In this document: positions 8,625 through 17,064 of the stretch, one piece after another
How positions within the stretch are numbered: the first letter of the stretch is position 1
Layout: each line of letters opens with the position of its first letter
Assembly: GCA_003118195.1 (NCBI GenBank)
Contig: BEXV01002595.1
Span: forward strand, 1 to 26,833
Source of the DNA: Hemicentrotus pulcherrimus
Taxonomy: Eukaryota > Echinodermata > Echinoidea > Camarodonta > Strongylocentrotidae
Reading direction: 5' to 3'
Length of the DNA: 26,833 nt
The notes under the pieces: generated by a model
Told to the model about the DNA's origin: nothing
The model's database searches: none
What the model saw: only the letters and a program-made list of their open reading frames with translations
Translations under genes and position numbers: made by a program

Positions 8625-9676
8625 TTTTGACTGAGCGCAGTCCAAAATGATGCCTCCGCCATAGAGCAATTTTTAAAATTCAAGTTGATTGTAATCCATC
8701 TGTCGGTTTTTTAATGACAATGCACTCACAAGCTATTTATAGGCATACATAATGAGCCCCATGACCTTTGACCTGATGACCCTAAAATCTAATCAGTTCA
8801 TTGGCTCTGCAAGATACATATACATGTTATGAGTTTGATGGTAATCTGTATATTGGTTCTCATGATAATGCGATCACAAGCTATTTGTGCATACATAATG
8901 AGCCCTGTGACCTTTGACCTAGTGACCCCAAAATCTAATCAGTTCATTGGCTCTGCAAGATACATACATGACCCAAGTTTGGCAGGAACCCATCGATCGG
9001 TTCTTGAGATAACGCGATCAGGAGCTATTTTTTGAACACATAATGAGCCTTGTGACCTTTGACCTTTGACCTACGTGCTCCAAAATCTAATCAGATCGTC
9101 TTCCTATGGTGATACATACTATCCTTAAGTTTGTAGTTTTTACATCTCCAGTGGTTCTTGAGATATCATAACAATCTCAATGTATGGAATTTCATAAGTT
9201 GACCTCTGTGACCCTTGACCTTTGACCTACGTGCTCCAAAATCTAATCAGATTGTCTTCCTATGGTGATACACACTATCATTAAGTTTGAAGTTTAAATC
9301 TCCAGTGGTTCTTGAGATATTATGATAACAATCTCAATGTATGGAATTTCATAAGTTGACCTCTGTGACCCTTGACCTTTGACCTACATGCTCCAAAATC
9401 TAATCAGATTGTTTTCTTATAGTTCCTGAAGTTTAAATCTCCAGTGGTTCTTGAGATATCATGATAACAATATCAATGTATGGAATTTCATAAGTTGACC
9501 TCTGTGACCCTTGACCTTTGACATACGTTCTCCAAAATCTAATCAGATCATCTTCCTATGGTGATACATACTATCGTTAAGTTTGAAGTTTAAATCTTAA
9601 ATGGTTCTTGAGATATTGTGATAACGGTCAAACGGGACGGACGTACGGACGTACGGACGGACAACCCGAAAACATG
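8625..9676 (+). mobile_element. DR1-repeat short element with 5' hairpin and two satellite types
   Basis: It starts with a hairpin (8625-8647, arms TTTTGACTG / CAGTCCAAAA around AGCG), followed by GATGCCTCCGCC. It then has three units of about 145 bp beginning at TACATAATGAG-like sequence (8746, 8892, 9037). After these it changes to a second unit of 156-157 bp marked by CTCCAAAATCTAATCAG (9078, 9234, 9391, 9530; the last step is 139 because of a deletion). The end is a GGAC/GTAC run (9635-9662) and CCCGAAAACATG. The 3' hairpin is missing. It separates ELDGILT from KINRENKRIYIMGDFN of the element C endonuclease, which shows it is an insertion. Confidence 0.7.
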
Positions 9677-10085
9677 TCAAATAAACCGTGAAAACAAGCG
9701 TATTTATATAATGGGTGATTTTAATGTAAATATCATGCAGCATACAAATAATGCAGTTAGTAACTTTCTTAGTGTTATATATGCTAACTATTTACTGCCT
9801 TTGATTGACAAGCCTACTAGAATTACCTCCACAGCTATTTTGACTTTGATGTTTCTTTAGGTTTATTCTATAATGATATCTCTGATCATTTTCCTATTTT
9901 TAAAATTACTAAACAGAAACTCAACATTCGGTGTTACCCTTTGCGTAACAGCCGGATTATTAATGCAGAAACTACTGATTCTTTTAAGATGTTGTTATGT
10001 AATGTAAACTGGACTGGAATAATTTGCTGTTCTGATACTGATGAAGCTTTTAATAGTTTTTTAAAATTTGTTTACATCTTTGTAA
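9677..10085 (+). pseudogene. ORF2 endonuclease, second half (element C)
   Basis: The frame from 9677 reads KRIYIMGDFNVNI, the GDFN catalytic motif of the endonuclease, then PLIDKPTRITSTAI and a stop at 9858-9860. A second frame starting at 9842 reads DFDVSLGLFYNDISDHFPIF, containing the SDHFPI motif with the catalytic His, and stays open to about 10085. The two frames overlap by about 18 bp and differ by one frameshift. The GDFN and SDH residues are intact. Confidence 0.75.
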
Positions 10086-10424
10086 AATAAAAACAAATAA
10101 ACCAAGGAAAAGAATAATAAAGAAGCCTTAGATCACTGGAAGTATCTTACGTCAAATTGATAAAAGAAACAGATTATATAAAGAATATTGTAATGATGAA
10201 AACAATTCTACTAAGAGAAAATATAACAAAGTTAGAAATCGGGTAAACAATACCTTAAGTACAGCAAAAAGGAATTTATTACAGATTAAAGTTTCAATTT
10301 GCCAAAGGAAGCATGAAAAAGACCTGGGACATAATTAATGATATCCTTTGTACATCTAAAAAAAACTTCCTTCATATATATCATTCAATGGACAAGATAT
10401 TTATGATCCTAAAACTATTTCCGA
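10086..10424 (+). pseudogene. Degraded linker between endonuclease and reverse transcriptase (element C)
   Basis: The stretch corresponds to the poorly conserved linker of ORF2. It can be read as a lysine/arginine-rich sequence (IDKRNRLYKEYCNDENN, then KRKYNKVRNRVNN) with several stops and frame changes, and ends FNGQDIYDPKTISDCF just before FVNIGNEI. These are typical linker features of non-LTR polyproteins. No other gene is visible. Confidence 0.5.
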
Positions 10425-12070
10425 TTGTTTTTTGTAAATATCGGGAATGAAATAAGTAAATCAATGCCCAACTTAAATGATGATTATGCCAAGTTTTTGC
10501 CTACACAATGTACGAATTCTTCATACCTCAAGCCAGTTACAGAGAGCAAAATTGTACAAATTGTAAAGAACTTAAAGGCAACAAATAGTTGTGGAATAGA
10601 TGATATTGATCCTAAAATTACTAAAACAAAGTTATTCATTTAATTTAAAACCATTATGTTCTATTTCTCAACTCCTCTTTGTTGTCAGGAATTTTCCCTA
10701 ACAGGCTAAAATTAGCTAAAGTTGTGCCAATACATTAAAAAAACGATATTCATAACATAGCAAATTACTGACCGATATCAATCCTCCTTTTCTTTTCAAA
10801 AATTCTAGAAAAAATTGTTTACAACAGGACGTATGATTTCATTTCTTCCTAGTCACTCTTTACCATCTGTCTATATGGTTTTCTAAAACATTGCTCATCT
10901 GAAATGGCTTTAATCGATTTACATGACTATGTCACTCGTTCTTTTAGTAAAAAATTATATACTCTTGGAGTTTCCTGGACTTAAGAAAGGCTTTCGATTT
11001 TGCAATATTATTTGAAAAATTAAAGTGCTACGGAACTAGAGGATTATCTTTATCTTGGTTTGAGAATTATTTTCATGGCGGAACTCAACATGTTTTGTAC
11101 CAAAATATATTATCTGATCCATGAAGTGTAACATGCGATGTGCCCCAAGGCTCAATCCTCGGCCCCCTGTTATTTTTATTACATATAAATGATCTTCCCA
11201 ATTGCTCAAGTGAATTGAAGTTTTTATTGTTTGCCGACGATACCAACATTCTTTACTCAACAGATAATTATTCATCAATTAATGATGATTTGAACAATAA
11301 ATTGACCAACGTGGCATACTGGTTTAATAGTAATAGATTGTCCTTAAATACTGAAAAGTCCAATTTAATATATTTTTACGATTGAAAATCACATATTTAT
11401 TCTAACATTTCTAAAGATTTAAATATCAATGAATGATAAAATTATCCAAAGAGTCCACACTGTTGAATTTGTAGGCATTTTAATTAATGAAAGTATGCCA
11501 TGGACTGACCATATTTTGTATATAACTAATTAAGTGTCAAAGAGTGTTGGTATCATTGGAAAACTCTGCACAGTTTTACCTCAAAGCATATTTATATTGT
11601 TGTACAATACAATTATTTTACCATATTTGACATATTGTAATACTGTTTGGGCAAATACCTACAGGTAAAAATTGAACTCTCTTTTCTTATTACAAAAGAA
11701 AGTGGTTAGAACTTGCTCTCTAACTTATCGTGCCCATACTAGACCATTATTTATGAATCTCAAGTTTCTTGATGTGCATCAACTAAATAAATATTGCATC
11801 TTAATTCTATTATTTAAACGCAGTCAAGGTTGTTTGCCCTGTTTACTTAACAATATGCTTTCACTCAATAATGCAATCTATACTTATAATACAAGGAATA
11901 GAAATAAATACCATCTATGGGTTGTTGAAAAATCTTATTTATTATTTTCTTTCAGACATAAAGCACCAACAATATGGAATACTTTGCCAAATAACATAAC
12001 ATCTATAATGAATTACAATGGATATAAAAGAAGTGTAAAGCAGCATCTAATTACATATAATTTTGGGTAA
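10425..12070 (+). pseudogene. Reverse transcriptase of element C
   Basis: Blocks in order are FVNIGNEISKSMPN (10430), NLKATNSCGIDDI, badly decayed ISILLFFSKILEKIV (about 10780), LDFRKAFD-like remnants near 10980 with a frameshift, VPQGSILGPLLFLLHINDLP (from 11140) and motif C FADD (11230-11241), then NRLSLNTEKSN. After a stop come VEFVGILINESMPWTDH and VGIIGKL, then ILPYLTYCNTVWAN, the C-terminal LLQKKVVRTC and IWNTLPNNI to the stop at 12068-12070. FADD is intact but motif A is broken. The product would copy the element RNA at the nicked site. Confidence 0.8.
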
Positions 12071-12408
12071 AATACTTTTCCACTTTATATATGTGTGTTT
12101 TTCTAGGGATTGTATGGGTTTGTTTGTTGTTGTTGTTGTTTTACAAGTTTTCTTTGGGGCAAAATAATGTTATGTAATTTCAAATCTTTATCATGTTCAT
12201 CACAATTTGTTGAATTATTTTGGGGGAGATATCTTGGCAAACTCATTTATTTGGGTTTTTATAAATCCCCTTTTCCCATTATTGTTTGATATTTTAATGT
12301 ACTTATGTATATTTTAGTGAAAGATTTTGCATGTTATTATATGAATGTGTTTTTTATAATGGGATTTTTATGGAAATGAATAAACTTAATTGAATTGATT
12401 TTTTTTTA
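12071..12408 (+). other. 3' UTR and tail of element C
   Basis: This non-coding T-rich sequence follows the element C stop codon. It includes a TTG microsatellite (12122-12139) and ends GAATAAACTTAATTGAATTG plus a run of T up to 12408. Short A/T repeats like ATTGA are typical tails of CR1/L2-like elements. Element A coding sequence resumes at once afterwards. Confidence 0.6.
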
Positions 12409-12875
12409 ATCTGTCAGTATATTTAAGTATGGGATTCTTGCCCGGGGTAACTGCAATAGATCTAACCTAAATAAAATACACCTCTTGCAAAAAAGAGCAA
12501 TAAGAATAAGTTTTAACAAAAGATGTCGTGCTCACACCAACCCATTATTCCACCAAAGCAAATCCCTGAAAATTAATGATTTATACTCCTACAATCTTGG
12601 TAATTTAATGTATCAACTTGATAAAGGATCTACCGAAAAGATTAACGGAAATGTTTATTAAAAACCAGGAAATTCAAAACTACCCAACTAGGCAGTCAAA
12701 TCATTTTCTCCCCCTCACACAAAAACAGTTACTTTACAAAAAAACATTCACTTATACTGGACCCATACTTCGGAACTCACTCAACCCGTCTCTCAAATCA
12801 ACCCCCACACTTAGCACGTTTAAACGTAAACTCAAGCATTTCTTGTTGAATACCTACGACAAACATGATACCTAA
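12409..12875 (+). pseudogene. Reverse transcriptase C-terminal region (element A)
   Basis: From 12428 one frame reads YGILARGNCNRSNLNKIHLL and QKRAIRISFNKRCRAHTNPL, a classic C-terminal block of these polyproteins. A frameshift near 12620 moves reading to LPKRLTEMFIKNQEIQNY, then GPILRNSLNPSLKS and STFKRKLKHFLL, ending at TAA 12873-12875. This completes the element A enzyme started at position 3. The IW-x-x-LP position is changed to ILRNSL. Confidence 0.8.
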
Positions 12876-13350
12876 ACATGTTACACTTAACATCTGCTTT
12901 TCATTCCTTTTACTCTCTACCACTGGTCAAAGACGGCTTTATCCCTATGCTAATTCTTCCCTGATATCTCCGCCCCTCCCTCTAGCTCTCTCCTTTTTTC
13001 TTATTTTTCCCGCTTGTTCACAATGTTCTCACTTGTCGTCCCATTTTTTTTTTTCGTATTGCTTTTTGGGGGGTCTTCTACCGTAAATGTGTCATTTAAA
13101 GATAACCCTTGTGTAATCATATGCTTTTGTAAATACATACATAATATATAATACAAGCTTTGCTTTTTAGTAGATTCCCCACTTTATTGATTGATTTATA
13201 TGATTGTATTCTCTGTTATGACTATTATCATATACATTATGTATTCTACATTGGATGTTAAGTTATAATAACTACCACTGTACATTATGTTCCATTATGC
13301 TATCTTTTATCAAGTGAAATGAATAAAACTTGAAATTTGAAACTTGAATC
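12876..13350 (+). other. 3' UTR and tail of element A
   Basis: Pyrimidine-rich non-coding sequence (12900-13080, including a T run and GGGGGG) runs into AT-rich sequence that ends GAATAAAACTTGAAATTTGA at 13321-13340 and ACTTGAATC. The decayed TTGAA-type tail marks the probable 3' end of element A. A 73-codon frame at 12865-13086 is low complexity and is not called as a gene. Confidence 0.55.
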
Positions 13351-13497
13351 ATGAACAATGTGAATTTTGATAAACTATTTATATAAAAATCAATGATTAT
13401 GAATAAATACCTGTATTCAGAAAATAATTCTTCAAAGTTCATAAAAAAATTTGTGAAATGTCATTCACGCAATATGATACAAGCAGCGCTCAAAATA
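13351..13497. other. Unassigned AT-rich sequence
   Basis: No gene or recognisable repeat was seen between the element A tail and the first CCCCCGTG hairpin array. Confidence 0.4.
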
Positions 13498-13594
13498 CAC
13501 GGGGGCGGTGGGCGATTCGCCCCCGTGAGCTCCATAATCACCCCCGTCAGGTTGCTCACGGGGGCGATTGCAAAATTAAAAATCGCCCTCGTGG
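13498..13594. repeat. CCCCCGTG hairpin array, GATT flavour
   Basis: Five copies of a CACGGGGGCGATT-like word alternate in orientation: forward at 13498, reverse at 13518-13527, reverse (CCCCCGTCAG) at 13541-13550, forward at 13557-13569, reverse at 13581-13594. The first pair is a perfect 10-bp stem (CACGGGGGCG/CGCCCCCGTG). The last pair forms a 12-bp stem with one mismatch. The GC-rich words stand in an AT-rich background. The array shares its layout with the one at 14603-14680. No coding role is proposed. Confidence 0.7.
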
Positions 13595-13979
13595 AATTAT
13601 AGAATAAAGATTATCTTTTTTGATATAACTCAAACACAATATTGAGTATCAATTTTCAAACCTTTTAAACCAATGAAATGAAACTTAGATGGCGCTTTCT
13701 CTCCTATCTCTACGAGTATTACCGATACAAACAACGGAAGCTTGCAGTGCAGATAATGCGGCCGTCAGCAGTGGCTATAATGCGCCGGTAGTACGCGGTG
13801 TGCACGCTGACGCCCAATATCTGCTGGAGCTGGAGATCGACGATCGCGCAAGGACTGAAACATAGGTTTTTCGTTGTGAAAAGTGTGAATCTTCTGAAAT
13901 TTGGTTATTCTAAAAGACTAGCAAATAATGTAACTCGACCAGTAAATCAATATTGAGAAGAAGATCAGCAAAGATGTTG
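13595..13979. other. Unassigned sequence with a GC-richer patch
   Basis: Nothing recognisable was found. The part at 13740-13860 is richer in CpG (ATGCGGCCGTCAGC, ACGATCGCGC) than its surroundings, but no open frame of useful length or splice-bounded exon can be supported. Confidence 0.4.
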
Positions 13980-14346
13980 CAGGGGCGGATCTAGGCGGTT
14001 AAGGGGGTTTAACCCCCACCCCCTTGGGATGCCAAGTGAAAATGTGATGTGCATAGAAAAATGCTACCATTGGCATCTACTGTGTAGGTCTGGACCTACA
14101 CAGTAGATGCCAGGAAAATATCACTAACGGGGGTTCAAAATAGCACAAAAAAATCGCCTCGCCGCTTAATTCGCGGCTCGTGGACGATGCACCGCATGTT
14201 TAATATAGTAGATGCCAGGAAAACATCGCTAACGAGGGTTGAAAAATAGCAACAACAAAAATCGCCACGCCGCTACGGGGCCCGTGGACGATGCTGCACA
14301 TGCTGCACCCCCCCACCCTTAGCAAAAAGCTAGATCCACCCCCGTG
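13980..14346. mobile_element. hAT-like MITE with terminal CAGGGGCGGATCTAG
   Basis: The left end reads CAGGGGCGGATCTAGGC, and the right end as reverse complement reads CACGGGGGTGGATCTAGC. CAGGGG-type ends are typical of hAT superfamily elements. The interior holds two tandem units of 105 bp starting AGTAGATGCCAGGAAAA (14102 and 14207), each with a TCGCC-CGCCGCT and CGTGGACGATGC part. The first unit begins inside a perfect palindrome (14071-14112). No 8-bp target duplication is visible, so boundaries are approximate. It has no coding sequence. Confidence 0.6.
14071..14112. repeat. Perfect 20-bp palindrome with 2-nt spacer
   Basis: TGGCATCTACTGTGTAGGTC (14071-14090) is followed by TG and then its exact reverse complement (14093-14112). 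All 20 pairs match. It lies in the hAT-like MITE and could extrude as a cruciform or fold as a hairpin RNA. Confidence 0.9.
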
Positions 14347-14602
14347 TTTTGGAAGGATATGGTAAAGACTAAAAGTAAAGAAAGAATGTAAAATAAGGTT
14401 GCTCCGAATAATGAGGAGGACATTATGTGTAGAACGGGAAGAAATTGAGAGAATGTCATAACGGGGATAAAAGTCAATAACAGCTATGTAACAAGGAAAT
14501 TTCTAAGAGGGAAAATGCCGACTTAAATAAATGATAATGGTAAAATACCAAGGAATTTAGGAGTTCATGGGTACCAATTCAATGGAAATTTGTTTTAAAA
14601 TA
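14347..14602. other. Unassigned intron or intergenic sequence
   Basis: AT-rich sequence without a supported gene, splice-bounded exon or repeat. It separates the hAT-like MITE from the second CCCCCGTG array. Confidence 0.4.
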
Positions 14603-14680
14603 AGAGCCCCCGTCAGTACAAAAAGAGCCCCCGTGAGAAGGCTCACGGGGGCTCTTTTTTTTTTAAAGAGCCCCCGTGGA
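14603..14680. repeat. CCCCCGTG hairpin array, TCTT flavour
   Basis: Four copies of AGAGCCCCCGTG/CACGGGGGCTCT occur: reverse at 14603, reverse at 14621, forward at 14642, reverse at 14665. The second and third form a perfect 17-bp stem (14621-14637 with 14642-14658) around AAGG. The third and fourth form a perfect 14-bp stem (14644-14657 with 14665-14678) around a T run. The third copy can therefore pair with either neighbour. The core word matches the 13498 array but the flanking four bases differ (TCTT instead of GATT). Confidence 0.8.
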
Positions 14681-14856
14681 CAAAAAATTAATTTGAGCCC
14701 TGGGTGGGAGGGAGAGGGAGAGGGAGAGTCAGTAAAAAGAAATCTAAAGAGCACAATACTGGGTAACTGTTTGGTTGGGTTGTTTTATTTTCTGTGTAAA
14801 ATGTATGCAATGAACACAAACATAAAACAACAACTACATATATTAACTAGATGAAC

Positions 14857-15280
14857 CTTCGACTGCGCGCCGTCGAAGATGATGCCTGGCCATGAAGCGA
14901 TTTTATCAACCAAATCATAAGCAATTTTTTAAAATCAAGTATGATTGTAATCCATTAACAAGTTCTCAGAATAACGTGATAACAAGTTATTTTTCAAATG
15001 TATTCAAGACCCTTTGATCTTTGACCTCATGACCCTAAAATTTAATCAGTTCATTGGCTCTGCAAGATACATACATGTCCTGAGTTTGATAGTAAATCCA
15101 TCCGTCAGTTCTAATGAGGATGCGCTCACAAGCTATTTTGGCATACATAATGAGCCCCATGACCTTTGACCTTGACCTCAAGACCCCAAAATCTACTCAG
15201 TTCATTGGACCTGCAAGATATATACATAAATTAAATTATAACGCGATCACGAGAACGGGACCTACGGACGGACAACCAAA
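14857..15280 (+). mobile_element. DR1-repeat short element, shorter copy
   Basis: It begins with a hairpin CTTCGAC-TGCGCGCC-GTCGAAG (14857-14878), then GATGATGCCTGGCC, and a region homologous to the copies at 5507 and 8625 (CAACCAAAT, AAAATCAAGTATGATTGTAA, TCATTGGCTCTGCAAGATAC). One perfect DR1 is at 15160-15172. The 3' end is a GGAC run (15262-15271) and CAACCAAAAC without the hairpin. The sister block at 17065-17635 lacks it, giving an empty-site comparison. Confidence 0.7.
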
Positions 15281-15740
15281 ACAAAATTAAAGTTGGAATG
15301 CTGTAATCCAGACATCTTTATGGAAACGTCTGATTGGTGACAATGTGTCATGCACAGAAAAAGCTTCAAGAATATTTATGCCAATTTATTTGTTCAATTC
15401 AATTCAAAAAATGGTTTTTATTATAGCAGAAACATGGTTCATACAAATACAATTTTACATGAAGGACAGCCTTGGCTGGAATATTCATGTTTACATGTTC
15501 GGCATAATAGAGGTTGAGGTTGGAAAATTATTTATAGGCAGGGTGGCCCATTAGCAGGCCCCACAAAATAAAATCCTTTGAATTTAATCACTGAGCATTT
15601 TGAAGTGAATATTGACTAAGAATCATCAGAAGAATGATTTACTATTATTTGTACCAAGATCGATAACTTGAATAAAATATAAACACAAATAACAAAAATT
15701 GAATTCTCATATTAAATTGTGAAAACATGAACCAATTAGT

Positions 15741-16141
15741 CTACTGACCTAAAATGACCTTTGACCTTGTGACCTGGAAGTTTTGTCATATGATTTGTGA
15801 TACTTGATGAACCTTGGGTACAAGTTTCATGGAATTTGAACAAACACTTTTGAAAATGTGCTCAAAATTCAAAATCTTAATGTTAATGCCACAACAAAGT
15901 CTAAGTTTGTTGACCTCAAATGACCTTTGACCTTAACCAAGTGACTTGAAATTCAACTCACATGATTGGGGATACTTGATAACCCTATAGTCCAAGTTTC
16001 ATTGACTAAGGACTAACACTTCCAAAATAATATCAAAAATTCAAAAACTTATCCTTAGGTTAAGTTTTTTATGTTGACGCTGCCGCCGCCGCCACCGGAA
16101 AAGCGGCGCCTATGTCTCGCTTTATGCTACGCAGACGAGAC
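15741..16141 (+). mobile_element. DR1-repeat short element with GC-rich hairpin end
   Basis: Two units start with ATGACCTTTGACCTT about 166 bp apart (15754 and 15920), each followed by GATACTTGAT and CAAGTTTCAT. The end is unusually GC-rich: GCCGCCGCCGCCACCGG, AAGCGGCGCC, then a hairpin with arms GTCTCG (16114-16119) and CGAGAC (16136-16141). It differs from the 144-bp class in its unit and its 3' terminus but uses the same half-site words. No coding sequence. Confidence 0.55.
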
Positions 16142-16344
16142 AAAAACTATACCAAAAATAATAGATTCTGTAACTAAAATCAATAAACACATTGCACAGG
16201 TTTCAAGAAATACAGCTGTAATTGTTTACAAATGTCCTATAAAAGTCAATACAAGCATGGTAAAAAGATTTAAAAAGGTACATTTTAAACAGCCTACTTG
16301 GGGAAGGAGACACTTAGTATACCTGCAATAACAATAAAAGTACA

Positions 16345-16660
16345 AAATAAAACAAGTTTTTTTTCCACTTTTATTGAGTATGTCAACTAGAAATGACAGT
16401 GGGCTATTTCTAAATCTTTTTGTTTTGAATTGAAATTGTTGATAAATGGGAATATGGCGAAGAGTTATATTAGTGTTTTTTTTCTGAGGTAATCAGGTCT
16501 GACAAATAGAGTGGTTTGAGAGGGATTTTGCAAATTGTCTACAAAGTGCTAGTCTCCTCTCCTCAAGAGTTGGTAAATTGCATACTTGACATGCATTAGA
16601 ATAGGTAATGTAACTAGGCCCTAAAATAATCTTACATACTCTATGTTGTATTTTTTCAAG
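16345..16660 (-). pseudogene. Reverse transcriptase C-terminal fragment, minus strand
   Basis: The minus strand reads NTNLEKIQHRVCKIILGPSY, then NLPTLEERRLALCRQFAKSL and SNHSICQT, followed by stops and a remnant of the NNFNSKQK type. LEKIQ-R-CKIILG and LP-LEERR-LC-FAK are conserved C-terminal motifs of one group of invertebrate non-LTR polyproteins. These are unlike the C-termini of elements A, C, E and F, so it is a different family. It is 5' truncated and broken. Confidence 0.7.
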
Positions 16661-16752
16661 ATTTGTATTCCTATCCCCAAATCTCAGGGTTAATAAGGAA
16701 GCAAATATATCCCATATGTTTTATTTGCTTTGTTTTAAATTATTTTTTTTAC

Positions 16753-16923
16753 CTGAGATGAAGAAGCTCGATCAGCAATCTCTTTGTAGAAAGCATCATG
16801 AAAGGAACATGAGCAAATCTCCAGGTCTGTAAGATGAGGACGGAGACAGAGAAACTTCCCAAGACAGTAGGATGCTGTTTGATCATCTCGTAGGTTCAAA
16901 TCGTCAACCTTAAACATCTGAAT
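16753..16923 (-). CDS. Leucine-rich-repeat exon, copy 1 (host gene, partial)
   Basis: A 171-bp exon on the minus strand encodes 57 residues. The acceptor is CCATGCACAG before ATTCAG, and the donor is TCTCAG followed by GTAAAA. Both splice phases are 0, so the exon can be duplicated without breaking frame. The peptide contains CLGKFLCLRPHLTDLEICSC and ends FHDAFYKEIADRASSSQ. The L-x-x-L-x-x-P-x-L-x-x-L-x-I pattern and two-repeat length fit about two 28-residue LRRs, as in NLR-type or other receptor LRR exons of deuterostomes. No NACHT, TIR or other domain is in the window, so the receptor class is not proven. The frame is clean. Paired with the exon at 17453. Confidence 0.65.
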
Positions 16924-16935
16924 CTGTGCATGGAA

Positions 16936-17064
16936 ATACAAAAGAATAACATATGTGAATCATAAAGCATGAGATTGGGAAAATAATGGAAATCTTAATA
17001 TAGTCTGTACTGTCACATACAACTTTCATATATTAACAGAACATGATCCAGGGTTCTGGTTTGA
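16936..17064. other. Spacer between duplicated blocks
   Basis: A short AT-rich intronic sequence joins copy 1 and copy 2 of the LRR block. No feature is seen apart from a G run beginning near 17066. Confidence 0.4.

Larger units (their letters stand above)
7283..12408 (+). mobile_element. Element C: non-LTR retrotransposon inserted in element A
   Basis: The order is the ORF1 C-terminus (7283-7566), a spacer with a Cys-rich remnant, ORF2 endonuclease (about 8078-9900), linker and reverse transcriptase (10425-12070), then a 3' UTR ending AATTGAATTGA and a T run at 12388-12408. Two later insertions (8419-8579 and 8625-9676) account for about 1.2 kb, leaving about 3.9 kb of element. It is 5' truncated within ORF1 and is full of stops and frameshifts. 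The flanks are both element A reverse transcriptase. No clear target-site duplication is seen. Confidence 0.75.
1..13350 (+). mobile_element. Element A: outer non-LTR retrotransposon split by nested insertions
   Basis: This is a CR1/L2-like non-LTR retrotransposon recovered in four reverse-transcriptase blocks that read in protein order: finger/palm start (3-137), palm motifs (924-1554), thumb-side FLGVMID block (7077-7282) and C-terminal block (12409-12875). A 3' UTR follows, ending in a decayed TTGAA-type tail near 13322-13350. The gaps are filled by short repeats, the foldback element B (1555-7076) and the retrotransposon C (7283-12408). What is seen directly is that protein similarity resumes where it stopped after each insert. 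Stops and frameshifts in every block show it is dead. The 5' end, including ORF1 and the endonuclease, lies outside the window. The clade is not resolved. Confidence 0.75.
15394..16660 (-). mobile_element. 5'-truncated non-LTR retrotransposon fragment, minus strand
   Basis: On the minus strand this contains a reverse-transcriptase C-terminal region (16345-16660), a 3' UTR, and a tail of TTGAATTGAATTGAA type at 15394-15408. The plus-strand word ATTTGT occurs on both sides (15388-15393 and 16661-16666) and may be the target-site duplication. The duplicated block at 17065-17635 lacks the whole segment, which supports both boundaries. A further short repeat (about 15741-16141) sits in its 3' UTR. 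Confidence 0.65.
14705..16935 (-). repeat. Duplicated LRR exon block, copy 1
   Basis: Intron plus exon sequence is repeated at 17065-17635. Matching landmarks include GTAAAAAGAAATCTAAA, GGTAACTGTTTGGTTGG, TTTTATTTTCTGTGTAAAAT, TTGGAATGCT, ATCTCAGGG, and the exon with its splice sites. Copy 1 is about 1.7 kb longer because it contains a DR1-repeat element (14857-15280) and a minus-strand retrotransposon fragment (15394-16660), both absent in copy 2. The duplication therefore predates these insertions, or they were lost from copy 2. Confidence 0.7.

Noticed and set aside
12865..13086. 73-codon frame with a hydrophobic composition
   Set aside because: Pyrimidine-rich 3' UTR of element A; the apparent signal-like sequence comes from T and C runs.
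13393..13602. 69-codon frame ending in the GC-rich array
   Set aside because: Composition reflects the hairpin repeats, and no similarity or initiation context supports it.
14557..14854. Open frames on both strands around 14600
   Set aside because: They run through the palindromic CCCCCGTG array, which reads open in both directions, and have no domain or splice support.
15345..15554. 69-codon plus-strand frame
   Set aside because: It spans the junction of host intron and the antisense 3' end of a retrotransposon, so it cannot be a real gene.
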